Positions 10,235-20,190 of a DNA stretch of 64,000 nucleotides are shown here, in pieces. Each line of letters opens with the position of its first letter. Within the stretch, counting starts at the first letter, position 1. This stretch comes from Massariosphaeria phaeospora (taxonomy: Eukaryota > Ascomycota > Dothideomycetes > Pleosporales), in assembly GCA_011032825.1 (NCBI GenBank), contig JAADJZ010000017.1:62001-126000 (forward strand), in the 5' to 3' direction. The translations under genes and the position numbers were made by a program. Below the pieces are notes generated by a model, which was given only the letters and a program-made list of their open reading frames with translations, was not told the DNA's origin and searched no databases.

Positions 10235-12112
10235 CTATCTATATTTAGCTGGGAGCTTGATTGCTCGGCCGTGTCGTGATTGAGATGGTGGTGGGCCTGC
10301 TGCAGCACCTGAGGCATCATCACCACTCTGAGGCTGCGCAGCTGCTCTCTTTTTTGAGCCTGCCTTAGTAGCTGCCTTGAGGTCTCTCCTCTTGCCTCTT
10401 TGGGCAGTTTTTTGAGCTTGCTGGAGTCGTTGTTGAGTCCTACGAGCTGCCTGTCGTGAGGCTCGATCAGCAGCCTTACGAGCCTTCTCCTCCTGCCTTA
10501 TTATTTGAGCTGCTGCCCTTGCTGCACGCTTCTGTTGAGCTGCCTGAAGCTTCTTCTGCTTCTTCACTTCACGTACGCGAGCTGCCTCAGCTCTCTGGTG
10601 TTGTAGTTGCTCTTCTTCAAGCCCTTGTTGAACCTGGCGATCACGTGCCTCCTTCACCTTCCTTGGGAACCAGAATTTAGCTCCACCGTGATACTCCTCC
10701 TCTGCCTCTAGAGGCAGAGCCTTGCCTCGCTTTCTACGCTGCCTCTTATTAATAAGAGCTTGCATAAGGCTTTGAGCCTCGTTTGTAAAAAGGCTTTTCT
10801 GAACTAAGATAGAATAGAAGGCTCGGCTGAGCTTTTGAGCTCGTGGATCACTCCTATCGTGCACTACCTAGCGTAGAAAGCGCTTAGTTTTCCGCCAGTT
10901 AGAGGCGCTCAAGGCTGAGGAGTCGCTATCACTTAATTGGCCTAATTGAGCTAGCTGATTGAATCGTTTGAGTATCACCTCTAGGTTAAGAGGTGAGAGG
11001 CCAGTTGCCTCAAAAGCCTTGAGTATAGTTTCTTTCTTGAACGAGGCCTTCTAGGCAGCCATAAACATAGGATAGAAGTCTCTCTTACTCATAGAAGTAA
11101 GCCCTTGGCACCTCTCCATGAAAGCAGCTACCTAGTTTGAGTAGGCTGTTGAGAATGGCTTAAACATGACGACGTCAAGCGGCTGGAGGGTGTGAGTTGA
11201 ATGAGGGGGGTATACTGCAAGGAGGATTCTATTCCGATCGCAGTACTCGATAAAATCCATCGTGAGATGAGATCCATGGCCATCAAGGATTAGTAATCGA
11301 TAGCTCCGCCCTGCCTTCTCCTTCGTAGATCGATCAAATACTTGTTTGAGCCAGAATAGTCCTATATCGTTGTTTGTCCAGCCAGAAGGTGAGGAGGATA
11401 TATATACTCGATCCTCGGGCCTCAGAGCCTGCAGCCAGGTGTCCTGTATCGAGCCTAAGGCTGATTGATATATCAGCGCAGGCGCGAGGGCTGATCCATC
11501 AGCGCATATGCAGGCCAGCAGCGTTATCCACTCCCGATTGCCATCCTGGATGTGAGCCTTGATCTTCCCCTCCTCATATAGCCTCCTGCTGAACACCCGC
11601 TTTGAGCGAGTGAGTATTCCTAGCATGCAGCCCTTCTCATCCATATTGTACATATTACGAGGCTCGATATCGTATTGGCTGAGCTTGCTGCGCAGAAGCT
11701 CGAAGTAGAGACTATACTTTGATAGAGAGTCAGCCTGGTGGCGCGAGCGATCGATGCCGGTGGTCCAGCGTGAGATAAGATGGACGTCGTGGCGCTGGAT
11801 ATATCGATCAACCCAGCCTTTTCCAAGCTCTTTTTTCGCGATCTCCGAAGCAAAGCGTCGTATCATAGGCCGTGAGGGAGGCAGGCCTTGCCTTGTAAGG
11901 CGCTCAATATAGCGTAAGAGCTCCTGCTCTTGCTGGGGGTGGAGCGCTTGCTGGTTTTCTGCCATAGTACTGCGTGAGCCTGCAATGCCTTGATGCCTCC
12001 GCGCGAGCGTTGTACGGTTACAGTGATACTCTGCTGCAACTTGACGATAGCTGAACTGTTCTCCTGGTTCTAGCGATTCGATCGCTGCAATCGCTGCCTC
12101 AATTGAGCTCAT
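10235..12112 (-). pseudogene. Element 2 transposase, nearly intact, three in-frame TAG
   Basis: The frame begins MSSIEAAIAAIESLEP at 12112 and ends IKLPAKYR at 10235. Helix-turn-helix domains (SFRQVAAEYHCNRTTLARR-like and the CENP-B-type RYIERLTRQGLPPSRPMIR region) occupy about residues 1-115. The DD35D core is complete: Asp in YNMDEKG, Asp in LILDGHGSH and, 36 residues later, Asp in LQPLDVVMF. Three TAG codons interrupt it: one after TAYSN, one after MFMAA where relatives have Trp, and one before VVHDRS. The C-terminal 200 residues are a basic Gln/Ala/Lys coiled coil. It is likely the youngest insertion because it interrupts element 1, and it is now non-functional. Confidence 0.88.
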
Positions 12113-12360
12113 ATTGATAGATTTATCGCGTGTTGAAGTCTGGTTGTTGTTTTGGTGGGGTGGCTCGAACGGCCGGGCGGCTCGGACGGCCGGGCAGCAG
12201 GGTACGCGCGCCAACACGGTACGGCCTAGCCACTTTACTCTAGCAAAGTTCTGTCTAGCCTCTACCTGCCCGCAGCAAATAAGAACTCGTACGCCCAACT
12301 TGGATTCAAGCATATGTTTACGAAAAGTAACCTCACTACTCAAACCCTCTAGTCCTCAGC

Positions 12361-13299
12361 ATGAAAGTTCCGAAACCCGGCGTCTGGTGCCCCGCAGTGA
12401 CGTTTTTTGACCCTAGAACTGGCACTCTGGATCTCAACTCCCAGAAGAAGTACTTCAAATACCTCTCCACATCCGGACTCGCAGGCCTTGTTGTACTCGG
12501 CTCTAATGCGGAAGCTTTCCTACTCACTCGCGATGAGCGGTCTCAACTCATTGCTGCAGCGCGCGAAGCTGTAGGGCCAGACTTCCCGCTCATCTGCGGC
12601 GTGAGTGGATTCTCCGTCGTTCAGACGCTGGAAAACATACAGGACGCAGTGAAAGCAGGCACCGACTTTGGACTCCTACTTCCAGCGGCATACTACGGGG
12701 CCGCCACAACGAAAGAGGTAGTGCAGGCATTCTATGACGAGGTCGCGCGGAAGAGCGAACTCCCCATTGTCATCTACAACTTTCCAGGCATCTGCAACGG
12801 CGTGGACCTCGATTCAGAAACGATCGCTGCCCTCGCCAAGCAGAACCCGGGCAAGATCGTCGGCGTAAAGTTGACGTGCGGCAGCGTGGCTAAAATCACG
12901 CGTCTTACCGCGGAGCTATCCCCGGACGTCTTCGCGACGTTTGGCGGGCAGTCGGATTTCTTGATCGGAGGACTCGCATCGGGGAGTGCTGGATGTGTCG
13001 CCGCATTTGCGAATGTGTTCCCAAAAACCATATCGAGGATCTACGAACTGTATACGAGTGGGAAGGTGCAGGATGCGCTTGATTTGCACCGGAAGGCCGC
13101 TCTTGCGGAGAGTACAGTCAAGGCGGGAATCGCGAGCACGAAGTACGCTGTTTCGCAATACAGTGCTGTTGCTGCTGGGATCGAGAACGCGGAGGATAGG
13201 CTGAGGCCAAGGAAACCGTATTTGCCTGTCTCTGATGCGGTGAAGCATGGTGTAAAGAGGACGATGGATGGTTTGGCGGAAATTGAGCACGCTCTGTAG
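12361..13299 (+). CDS. DapA-family (dihydrodipicolinate synthase-like) aldolase/lyase
   Basis: Class I Schiff-base aldolase/lyase on a TIM-barrel fold, 312 residues, single exon. The Schiff-base lysine is Lys170 in KIVGVKLTCG. The proton-relay tyrosine is Tyr139 in IVIYNFPG, and the substrate-loop motif is GSNAEAFLLTRDER near residue 52. Fungi lack the diaminopimelate lysine route, so this is more likely a 4-hydroxy-2-oxoglutarate or 2-keto-3-deoxy-sugar-acid aldolase type; the exact substrate cannot be read from sequence. The start ATG is only about 140 bp from the right end of element 1, so the original promoter may have been displaced. Confidence 0.88.
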   Translation: MKVPKPGVWCPAVTFFDPRTGTLDLNSQKKYFKYLSTSGLAGLVVLGSNAEAFLLTRDERSQLIAAAREAVGPDFPLICGVSGFSVVQTLENIQDAVKAGTDFGLLLPAAYYGAATTKEVVQAFYDEVARKSELPIVIYNFPGICNGVDLDSETIAALAKQNPGKIVGVKLTCGSVAKITRLTAELSPDVFATFGGQSDFLIGGLASGSAGCVAAFANVFPKTISRIYELYTSGKVQDALDLHRKAALAESTVKAGIASTKYAVSQYSAVAAGIENAEDRLRPRKPYLPVSDAVKHGVKRTMDGLAEIEHAL

Positions 13300-14153
13300 G
13301 TTCTGTCCACTCAGATGTTTCATTCCTAGGTTGTTGCAGAACTGAGACAGTTCGTTCTGTGGTCTATAAATCACCACTGGCCTCAACCTTGACACTGTTC
13401 AACTCATCGCCTTTGGACCATACCTACTGTCTACATCAGATCTGTCACCTGTACGTGCAACGCAGGGCATCGAAGGGATCGCCGTTTGTGATTTCGTTCC
13501 ACTTTACTAGTACATGGAGTTACCTTCGATGTCGTTCGAGGTGGGGGTACCCACGGCCAGTGTCAGCTCTCGAGTCGAACCCTAGATAGCCAACCTCTTC
13601 CGAAGTACCTATCTCTTGCGGAAACGTGATCTCCGGAACTAACCCTACCTATTACTTAGCTGTGTATAGAACTGTAGCTTTCTATAATTATATTGCTACG
13701 TTAGAGAATCCTTTTGGAGGCGCGTGGATTTATCTCTTTAGTTCCGGAGATTCCGTTTCCGTAAGAGACCTATGCACCAGTCGGATCATTCTGATTTACA
13801 CTTATATAGAGGCCACGAGGCAGGTCATTGCTGCTGCGCATGAGGAAAGCTGAGAAAAACTGGAGAAATTCCTTGTATCTACTCAGAAATGCGCCGAATG
13901 TACGGAAATGTATTTATTGGATGAAGGTGAATGGACTCAATGGAGGTGAACGAACTTGATTGTTCCGCGAGTAACTTAAGGTTGGCGCTACCGTATCGGT
14001 ACCGGTCGATGAGACGCGCTAGTACACAACCGCAGCGACCGTGCTCAGGGGTTTGTTCGACAGATTTTCCAATAATTGCATCACGATTTGGACCCGCATT
14101 CCACAACTCAAAATCTTTATCTGTCCCATCACACACATCACGACCTGAGCAGC
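13300..14153. other. Intergenic region with a MITE-like insert
   Basis: No coding frame was recognised. It contains the 155-bp inverted-repeat element at 13613-13767 and the upstream region of the DUF6604-like gene. Confidence 0.55.
13613..13767. mobile_element. MITE-like element with 30-bp inverted repeats
   Basis: The left end (13613-13642) and the right end (13738-13767, reversed) match at 27 of 30 positions, starting CTCTTGCGGAAACG and CTCTTACGGAAACG and sharing ATCTCCGGAACTAA. The 6-bp sequence ACCTAT flanks both sides (13607-13612 and 13768-13773), as expected for a target-site duplication. The 95-bp interior is A+T-rich and non-coding. The superfamily is unknown; a 6-bp duplication does not fit Tc1/mariner (TA). 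Confidence 0.72.
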
Positions 14154-16733
14154 ATGAACAATTCGACGCAAGCAGTACCCTTGTCTGACTACAGGCAGTA
14201 CAAGGAAGATACCAGGTACATTGCTGGCTTCTTGGCCGAGGCATCCAAGAACGACTCCAAGGATGAGCAAAAGGCCAACCCGAAAAGGAAGGGCGCTAGG
14301 AAAGGGAAGAAGAATCACCGGACTGCTGGGAAAGGCGCTGGCAACAAGCAGCCATATATCATCAAGGTTTCCGACTTCGTGCCTATGACCGAGAAAATTG
14401 TCCAAAATAAGTCGTCTACGTTTGTTCCTGTTGCGCTAAGCAGGGTATTCAATCGCGTGATCCAAATCCGCCGCAAGGTATCGGAGCAGTTCAAGCTTAT
14501 GGCAAACAGCGACGAAGATAGCAACAAGCAACACCGATATTTTATCGGGATTCTACAAGAATCTTTCCGGATTTTAAGATCATCAATCTCCTCAGGTCCC
14601 GATGTTGCCCATTCAGAATCCCAGGACACCGAACATGCAGCGGAACCGTTGGCGTTGAGGAACCGCTTTGCTAACTTGACTATCGAAGAGATCGCCGATA
14701 TTGCAGAGCACGAGGAAGCAGAGGAGTCGAGCCTTCCTGCAGTAGCAGAAGTAGTATTCCAGCAAGATGAGTCTGAAAAGGAAGAGGAGTTTTGGTTCGC
14801 TTTCGGCGTATTCCTGCAGGAGCTTCAGAGCCTCCGTGACATAGCTTCTGAAACTTGGTTGAAGTACAAGCAAGGCGAAGTGGATCTCGTGGTAGCAGCT
14901 ATGGTTACCGATACGGCGATTAAACTCGCACAAAGAGCAGAAGCAGAGTTTGATACGGTCGTCGAGCGGCCAAATAGGTACCCAGCCCCCACATATCCCG
15001 TTTGGACTCTCTTGAACGAAATCGAAAACCAACCAACGGAAGGCGAAGCCATCGATGCCAATGATTAGGGCAAGACTGGCCTGTTGGAATCTCACAGCGG
15101 CCTCAAGATGTATCTTACCAGAGATATGAAGGGCCCAAAGAACATTGCTGCTATAGTTCCGAAAGATCTACGTAAAGATACGGTCCATACGTACACACTT
15201 GGAGCCATAGAGTTCGCTCAAACAATACGAATCATGAAGGAAGGCAAGCATCCTGTTGTATGGGACCTCGTATCGCAAGGCGTCATGAACATGTTCGATG
15301 AGCACAAAATATGTATATGGGTGGCCTTCGGGGTCACGCTGCATCTTGATTCACAAGACATCCTCGGAGACAGTTGCGGACGGTCTCTATTTGAACTCGA
15401 GAGCCATCTAAACAAGCTAATTCGCAAAAGCAATCAGATGGCAGAGCGGAAGACTCCGTTTTTCAGAGACGGATACAAAGGCGTAAATGAATGGACGCTA
15501 GAGAACTTAGGGGAGGGCCTCGTGGATTGTCAATCATGGACTTCCAAAACAGGATTTGATGGGCAATGGACGTCGCTTCTGTTGAAGCCAAAGGTGGCGT
15601 CGCACCCGGTCTTGAAGAAGCTACGAAAGGAAGAGAACTCGTTTCTCAAACGACATCCACTCTTGTGTGGAATGATGAAGTACGATCTTTACCTTCGGTA
15701 TCACGCGGCTGGAATCAAATCGGAGAAGCAAACATCTGCCATCTGCATGATGGGCCATATCTATGTTGCTGGCCGTCTTCTCCAACCGAATAGCCCTGGA
15801 TGGCCAGACATGGACCTTGTTCTTTACGCACAGGACCCTGAGAGGTTGTTTATGGGTGATTTTCCCAGAACGCTGGAGCAAGCACAAAAGAAATTTTCAC
15901 TGATCATTGGAAGTTCCGCTGTCAACTCCGCGAGAGATACTCCACTGAGTCGTCTAAAGGTCGACTTCAACAAGATGCGCGATTTCAAAGACACCAGCGT
16001 TTTTTTAGAAGGCGTGTACTTCTCTGGTGTCACAAACGATCAAGACCTCATGGGGGGAGTAGGCCACGGCACCCTCGATAAAATGGTCAACCGAGTATTG
16101 CAGACAATGCGTACCGATGCCAGGCAGCCATGGGGTCGTCTTGCCAAACAGCTCATAACATCGGAAGACAACGACGGGGCAGCACAAATGACAATCAGCG
16201 CCTCGAAATCCATAAGCCACAAGCAGGTACTCGAGAAGTTAGCCATTTGGCTCCAGGCTGATACCGTTGATCTATTCTTCGACTGGTTCGACATGCACCG
16301 CGTCTGTGAAGAACTATGGGCTGGTATCTTTGAAGATTTCGAACGGGATCCGGCTTGGGACAAAGAGGCTTCCAATGGCATGAAGCCCGCGGTAGAGCCT
16401 TGTCTTGAAATCCTCACCCGGGACAGGAGATCTCCAAACTGGCTCGATCTTGCATACCAGAGAGTCAGCAGCTATTTCCTGGGCACGGATAGCGAGACAG
16501 TAAAGTCATCCTCGTTGCGAGGTGGTGATAGATACATAAGGACTATGGCCAAGAACCACAAGAAGACTGCTCATATGTTGGAAGCGCCCGGTGGGCCATT
16601 GAGCCTCGAAACACTTCACAGCCACTGGCCGCTATCATGGTGGCAGCCTCAGTGGGAAGCTCTGAAGTCTGCCCCAGAAGACGACAACCATGAGCTGAAG
16701 GATATGTTCATGGAGTCCTTCTTTGAGATATGA
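14154..16733 (+). CDS. DUF6604-like fungal protein, reading frame interrupted by one in-frame TAG
   Basis: A single frame of 860 codons from ATG 14154 to TGA 16733 contains one stop, TAG at 15066-15068, after 304 codons. The N-terminus (YRQYKEDTRYIAGFLAEAS) followed by a basic Lys/Arg/Gly linker and a helical region ending VTDTAIKLAQRAEAEF resembles the DUF6604 domain found at the start of many fungal proteins of unknown role. The C-terminal 550 residues have Trp- and His-containing blocks typical of that family. Either the TAG is a point mutation (CAG or TGG to TAG, as RIP makes) or it is spliced out; a weak GTACCC...CACAG intron (about 14979 to 15099) would keep the frame. Function is unknown. 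Confidence 0.68.
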
Positions 16734-16978
16734 AGCTTGGAAAGGGAGGCGGCGTGCTCGAAGACTTGTCTAGCCGCGGAGTCGATATTCCGCCGCAGTT
16801 GAGTCAAATCATGGAGGAACTGAAAAGAACTGGCCTCGTTCCCGGGACCTGACTCTGGCAAGTCTAATTGGTCATTAGATGGGAGACATATCGTTGGTAA
16901 GTTGGTGGTGAGGTTTTGATAAGATTGTGTTCAAAATGTTCATCTTCGTACTAAGTAACAAAATTATTATGTTCAACA

Positions 16979-18995
16979 TTAACCAGACAGAATCAAAGAG
17001 TACGACCCAAATGTAACGCCTGTACCTCTATTTCCCATCGCCAGAATCTGATATTTCCTGGAAATCTCGCAGTCGCCATCAAGACACAAACAGTCTACTC
17101 GAAATCTGTGACGATAAGCCGTAGCTTCGGGAGGCACGTTTGCTCTATCACTTTTGGTAAGCAGCATGCGAAGACAAGCTAAATCAACTCACGATTACCG
17201 GTACAATCCCGTTGTATCCCTCCCTTTGCGGCTTTGATGTTGTACCAACATTCTGGAAGTTTCCCTTCGTCGTCCGCTGGTAGATTGACGAAATCAGGCA
17301 CTGTTTTGGAGACGTCAGTCATACGATCACGCTAGGGAGTTCAAGGGTGGGGTACTTCGGTCCTCTCTTTTAGCTTTGGTACATCTGTAGGAAGCTTCGA
17401 TGTACTCTGCCGATTTGATCTGGTACTTCGTTTCTAGAGCATCGTAGAACTTCTGGTCGGGTACTGTCCAGTCGCACCAACCAAAAGAACCCGGACATGG
17501 GGCCATTTTAGCCGGATTCGGCCGCCACAACGCCCAGCAGCCTCCTTGCCCGTCGATGGTAAGCCATTGGCGGCCGAAATACTTCTCCGTGGTGTCAAAC
17601 TTGCATTCCTCTTCGTCAAATTCGGCCATCTAGATAGCTTGGTAACCGACTTGTTGTATCGCTTGGTCGACAAGCTTGAGTTTGAATACGGATCTGGACC
17701 TATCAGTTCGTAATATGACCCGTTCTGGCGAGGAAGCTGAGATAGGTCTCCGCCTCCCGCTTGGCCGGTCGCAAGTTTACCGGAAGAAGATGTGCAAATT
17801 AGCTAATGTAACATGCGAAGACAGAAAACAAGATATGTAAGGTAAAACCAGAAATGGTAAAACTAGTAGGAGGTTACGTACCAAAGCTGAAGAGGGCAGC
17901 GCGTGCTGATGAGAAGAGGCCACTTAAAACATCGAACAATTCTCCCTCTTCAACTTGTCCGTTATACTTTACCTCAGCCAAAGTCGAAAGGACGAAGGCA
18001 GAACCGAGTAGGTATGTTGAAGCGCCGAGAACACTCGTATGAACTTGGGTGTCAGGCATTTGACGTTATACTACTTGTCTTGGTCGTTGCGTCTATCACA
18101 TTTTTGACCTGAATTTCTGTATAGGCCTTGGGATTTTTTCGCATCATATCCAACTGGGCGTTCAGAACACCTAGTCGTGGCACCGGTCCTGCCCTACAAA
18201 AGCATTAGAAATTGTATCAATCTACCTTGGTATCGGGACCACCAACCCAGCCCTAGAAGCGGCGACATTAACCATACCTGCAGCACTACCAACCATGTAG
18301 AAGCACGCACCAAATATGCTTAGGAAGTCAACGAGCTTGGCAAAGTTGTCAGGAGTTGTGAAATCCTGGGCAATTCCTTTCAATGACATGATATTATCAA
18401 TAGTTGCATCTTGGACTGACGCACGTATCAATAAGCATTTGACCTAGAGTGGATGGTGTGTCATACGTACGGTATTCGTGAGCTACAGTGTTACTATGGA
18501 ATCCCTTCAATCCCTGAATAGCCCAGCTAAAGTTGTATTAACACTCAGTACGGGGCTGGACTCCGGGGGGAATTTCAACGTACTAAGCATTTCCACCATA
18601 TCCGTTTCCGTTCTTGACCATGTCCGCACAGTCGATCTTGGGGTCGCAAATCTGACTACTGGGAATGCCGCAGCCCTATACTTCGATTAGCATGATCTGC
18701 ATGCCTCTACAATATCTACCGGATCACTTACGGATGTCTCATCATTTCCTAGGTTTGGGGAATGCCTTTTCAGAAGTTTGTACGGCCAATTGTCGGGGCC
18801 GAGCTCATCAGTATTAGAGCCATGCGTCAACACGTCTAAATAGGCACATACTCCTTGCTCTTCCCACAAGTTTCGTACCGCTTCTTCGTTGTTCAAATCA
18901 ACGTTGTTGCACCAGTAGTCGACATCGTAGCCGTGCTCCGGTATAGCCTGAACTTGTGTAGAGAACAACAAGAGTGTGAGGATGAAGAACACCAT
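16979..18995 (-). CDS. Secreted fungal protein of unknown function, many exons
   Basis: The start ATG at 18995 opens a clear signal peptide (MVFFILTLLLFSTQVQA). Well-supported exons are 18995-18732, 18675-18584, 18526-18471 and one starting about 18416, joined in phase by good GTAAGT/GTACGT donors. The mature N-terminus has paired cysteines (CNN, GVCAY, CGIP, QICDPKIDC). A hydrophobic segment follows (LVDFLSIFGACFYMVGSAAG). Later exons include QLDMMRKNPKAYTEIQ, GASTYLLGSAFVLSTLAEV and a Cys/Trp-rich C-terminus (GGCWALWRP, GSFGWCDWTV, CLCLDGDCEI) ending at 16979. The middle exons (about 18100-17630) could not be joined cleanly; an in-frame TAG at about 17630-17632 is either intronic or a break. 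I do not recognise the family. Confidence 0.6.
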
Positions 18996-20092
18996 CGTGA
19001 AGCAAAGTAGGTGGTGGCTGGATGAATGAAAGACGCGATGAGTCCTTGTAAAATATACAATCGAGGTTGGCCATTCGCTCCCATAGCCATGGTTATATAG
19101 CTTTTGGCAACGATGTTAAATGCGTTCTCTTTTACCACGTATCTTCACAGCGTTTCCTTCCAGGCACACTGTGTTCAAACTTCTACGATAGGAGGCGAGG
19201 GATCCGTCGCATTGTTCGCTCCACGTCGACAGTATCCTCCGATCCTCTGGGAAGAGGCAAAGATGAAAGGAAGCGAAGGATCTTTGGTCGAAGAACATAT
19301 TGTTATGATCTTTACACGAAGGCTGATATGTGGGTTGGATATGGTTTGAGTAATGCCCCCTAAGCTATACTCATTCGATATGTTTCTATACAATCATTGT
19401 TTGGAGAAGTCTTTCCCAAAGGTCATCCTCGGGGCGTGCTGTTTATGGCTCTGTCATTGTGTGGTAGAAAAGCAGGAGGGCATCATGGCTCTAATCAAAA
19501 GCTCTTGCCATAATATAACGAGTTTCCACAATTTTGAGACGAGCCTCATTTGCCTAGCGCTCTTGAACATAACCTTTCTGCTGAAATTTGGTATGTATAG
19601 CTTTTCGACTTCGATAGAATGAGGCTTGCCAAGATACGGGCGATGGTACATCTGGAGCTGTACGGGCAGAATTTCGATGAACTACGTCATATAGTAGCGT
19701 CAATCTGTCAACGGACCCAAATTGAAACAGTCGCTGTTCTGTTCTCTCCACGATTTCATATGCCAGGTCTGGTTTGTTCTCTCTAGGTTGAAAAAATCTT
19801 CGGGTTGAACGCGGCGTGCGCGGGTCATTTGTGTTGGTACAGGGTCTTCGCCAGAGTTGGTGTTACAGGTAGATATTTCCAACCGCGGATGACTTCGTCG
19901 TCATCCATACGTATCGGCTTGGCACTGACACATCTCCACATTCGTGCAGCGCACAGAACACAGACGCCGACGCCGCAGCTTGGAGTAGATGGTTATATGT
20001 GGGGAGTCCATATGATTAACGCTTCCTGTGGGTTAGGCAGACACAGGTGTACTACGCCACTCGACTACATCAAGCTCAGCCTCGCTCATGTA
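18996..20092. other. Gene-poor stretch before the transposon array
   Basis: Upstream region of the secreted-protein gene and flank of element 3. Several short frames exist on both strands, none with recognisable content. No RNA gene was seen. Confidence 0.5.
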
Positions 20093-20135
20093 ACGTGTCT
20101 GTGCGCGTGCCGAGCCACTTCGCGTGCCGAGCCAC
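20093..20135. repeat. Left TIR of element 3 with tandem motif
   Basis: Two identical copies of CGCGTGCCGAGCCAC lie at 20104-20118 and 20121-20135, 17 bp start to start. Confidence 0.9.
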
Positions 20136-20190
20136 CCATCACCAAAACACCGAAATCCCCCTAACTTTGACGCGTCTTAACTCCACCAAC

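Larger units (their letters stand above)
10076..12202 (-). mobile_element. Element 2: pogo/Fot1-like transposon nested in element 1
   Basis: It is inserted at a TA inside the right TIR of element 1 (TA at 10074-10075 and 12203-12204). The transposase runs on the minus strand and is the least damaged of the five. The 45-bp perfect TIRs are 10082-10126 and 12158-12202. On the left, six extra bases (CCGGTA, 10076-10081) precede the TIR. These are absent on the right, so either the right end lost them or the left end gained them. Confidence 0.9.
7953..12219 (+). mobile_element. Element 1: pogo/Fot1-like DNA transposon, split by nested element 2
   Basis: TA-flanked (7951-7952 and 12220-12221) Tc1/mariner-superfamily element. 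It has long GC-rich inverted repeats starting CCGTGTTGGCGCGCG on the left and ending CGCGCGCCAACACGG on the right. Without element 2 it is about 2.14 kb, the usual size for Fot1/pogo-type fungal elements. The transposase is on the plus strand but broken by stops. Its right TIR was opened at an internal TA by element 2, leaving 10047-10075 on one side and 12205-12219 on the other. Confidence 0.88.

Noticed and set aside
14613..15095. 160-codon minus-strand frame opposite the DUF6604-like gene
   Set aside because: The plus strand carries the family pattern; the minus frame is an antisense shadow.
17630..17632. TAG in the secreted-protein gene as proof of a second RIP-killed single-copy gene
   Set aside because: The TAG could equally be the 3' splice site of an intron (CTATCTAG then ATGGCC), so I do not claim a premature stop.
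17434..17673. Alternative frame STKRYNKSVTKLSRWPNL in the secreted-protein gene
   Set aside because: Another frame in the same place (LVDQAIQQVGYQAI then MAEFDEEECKFD) reads better and continues into the Cys/Trp-rich exon.
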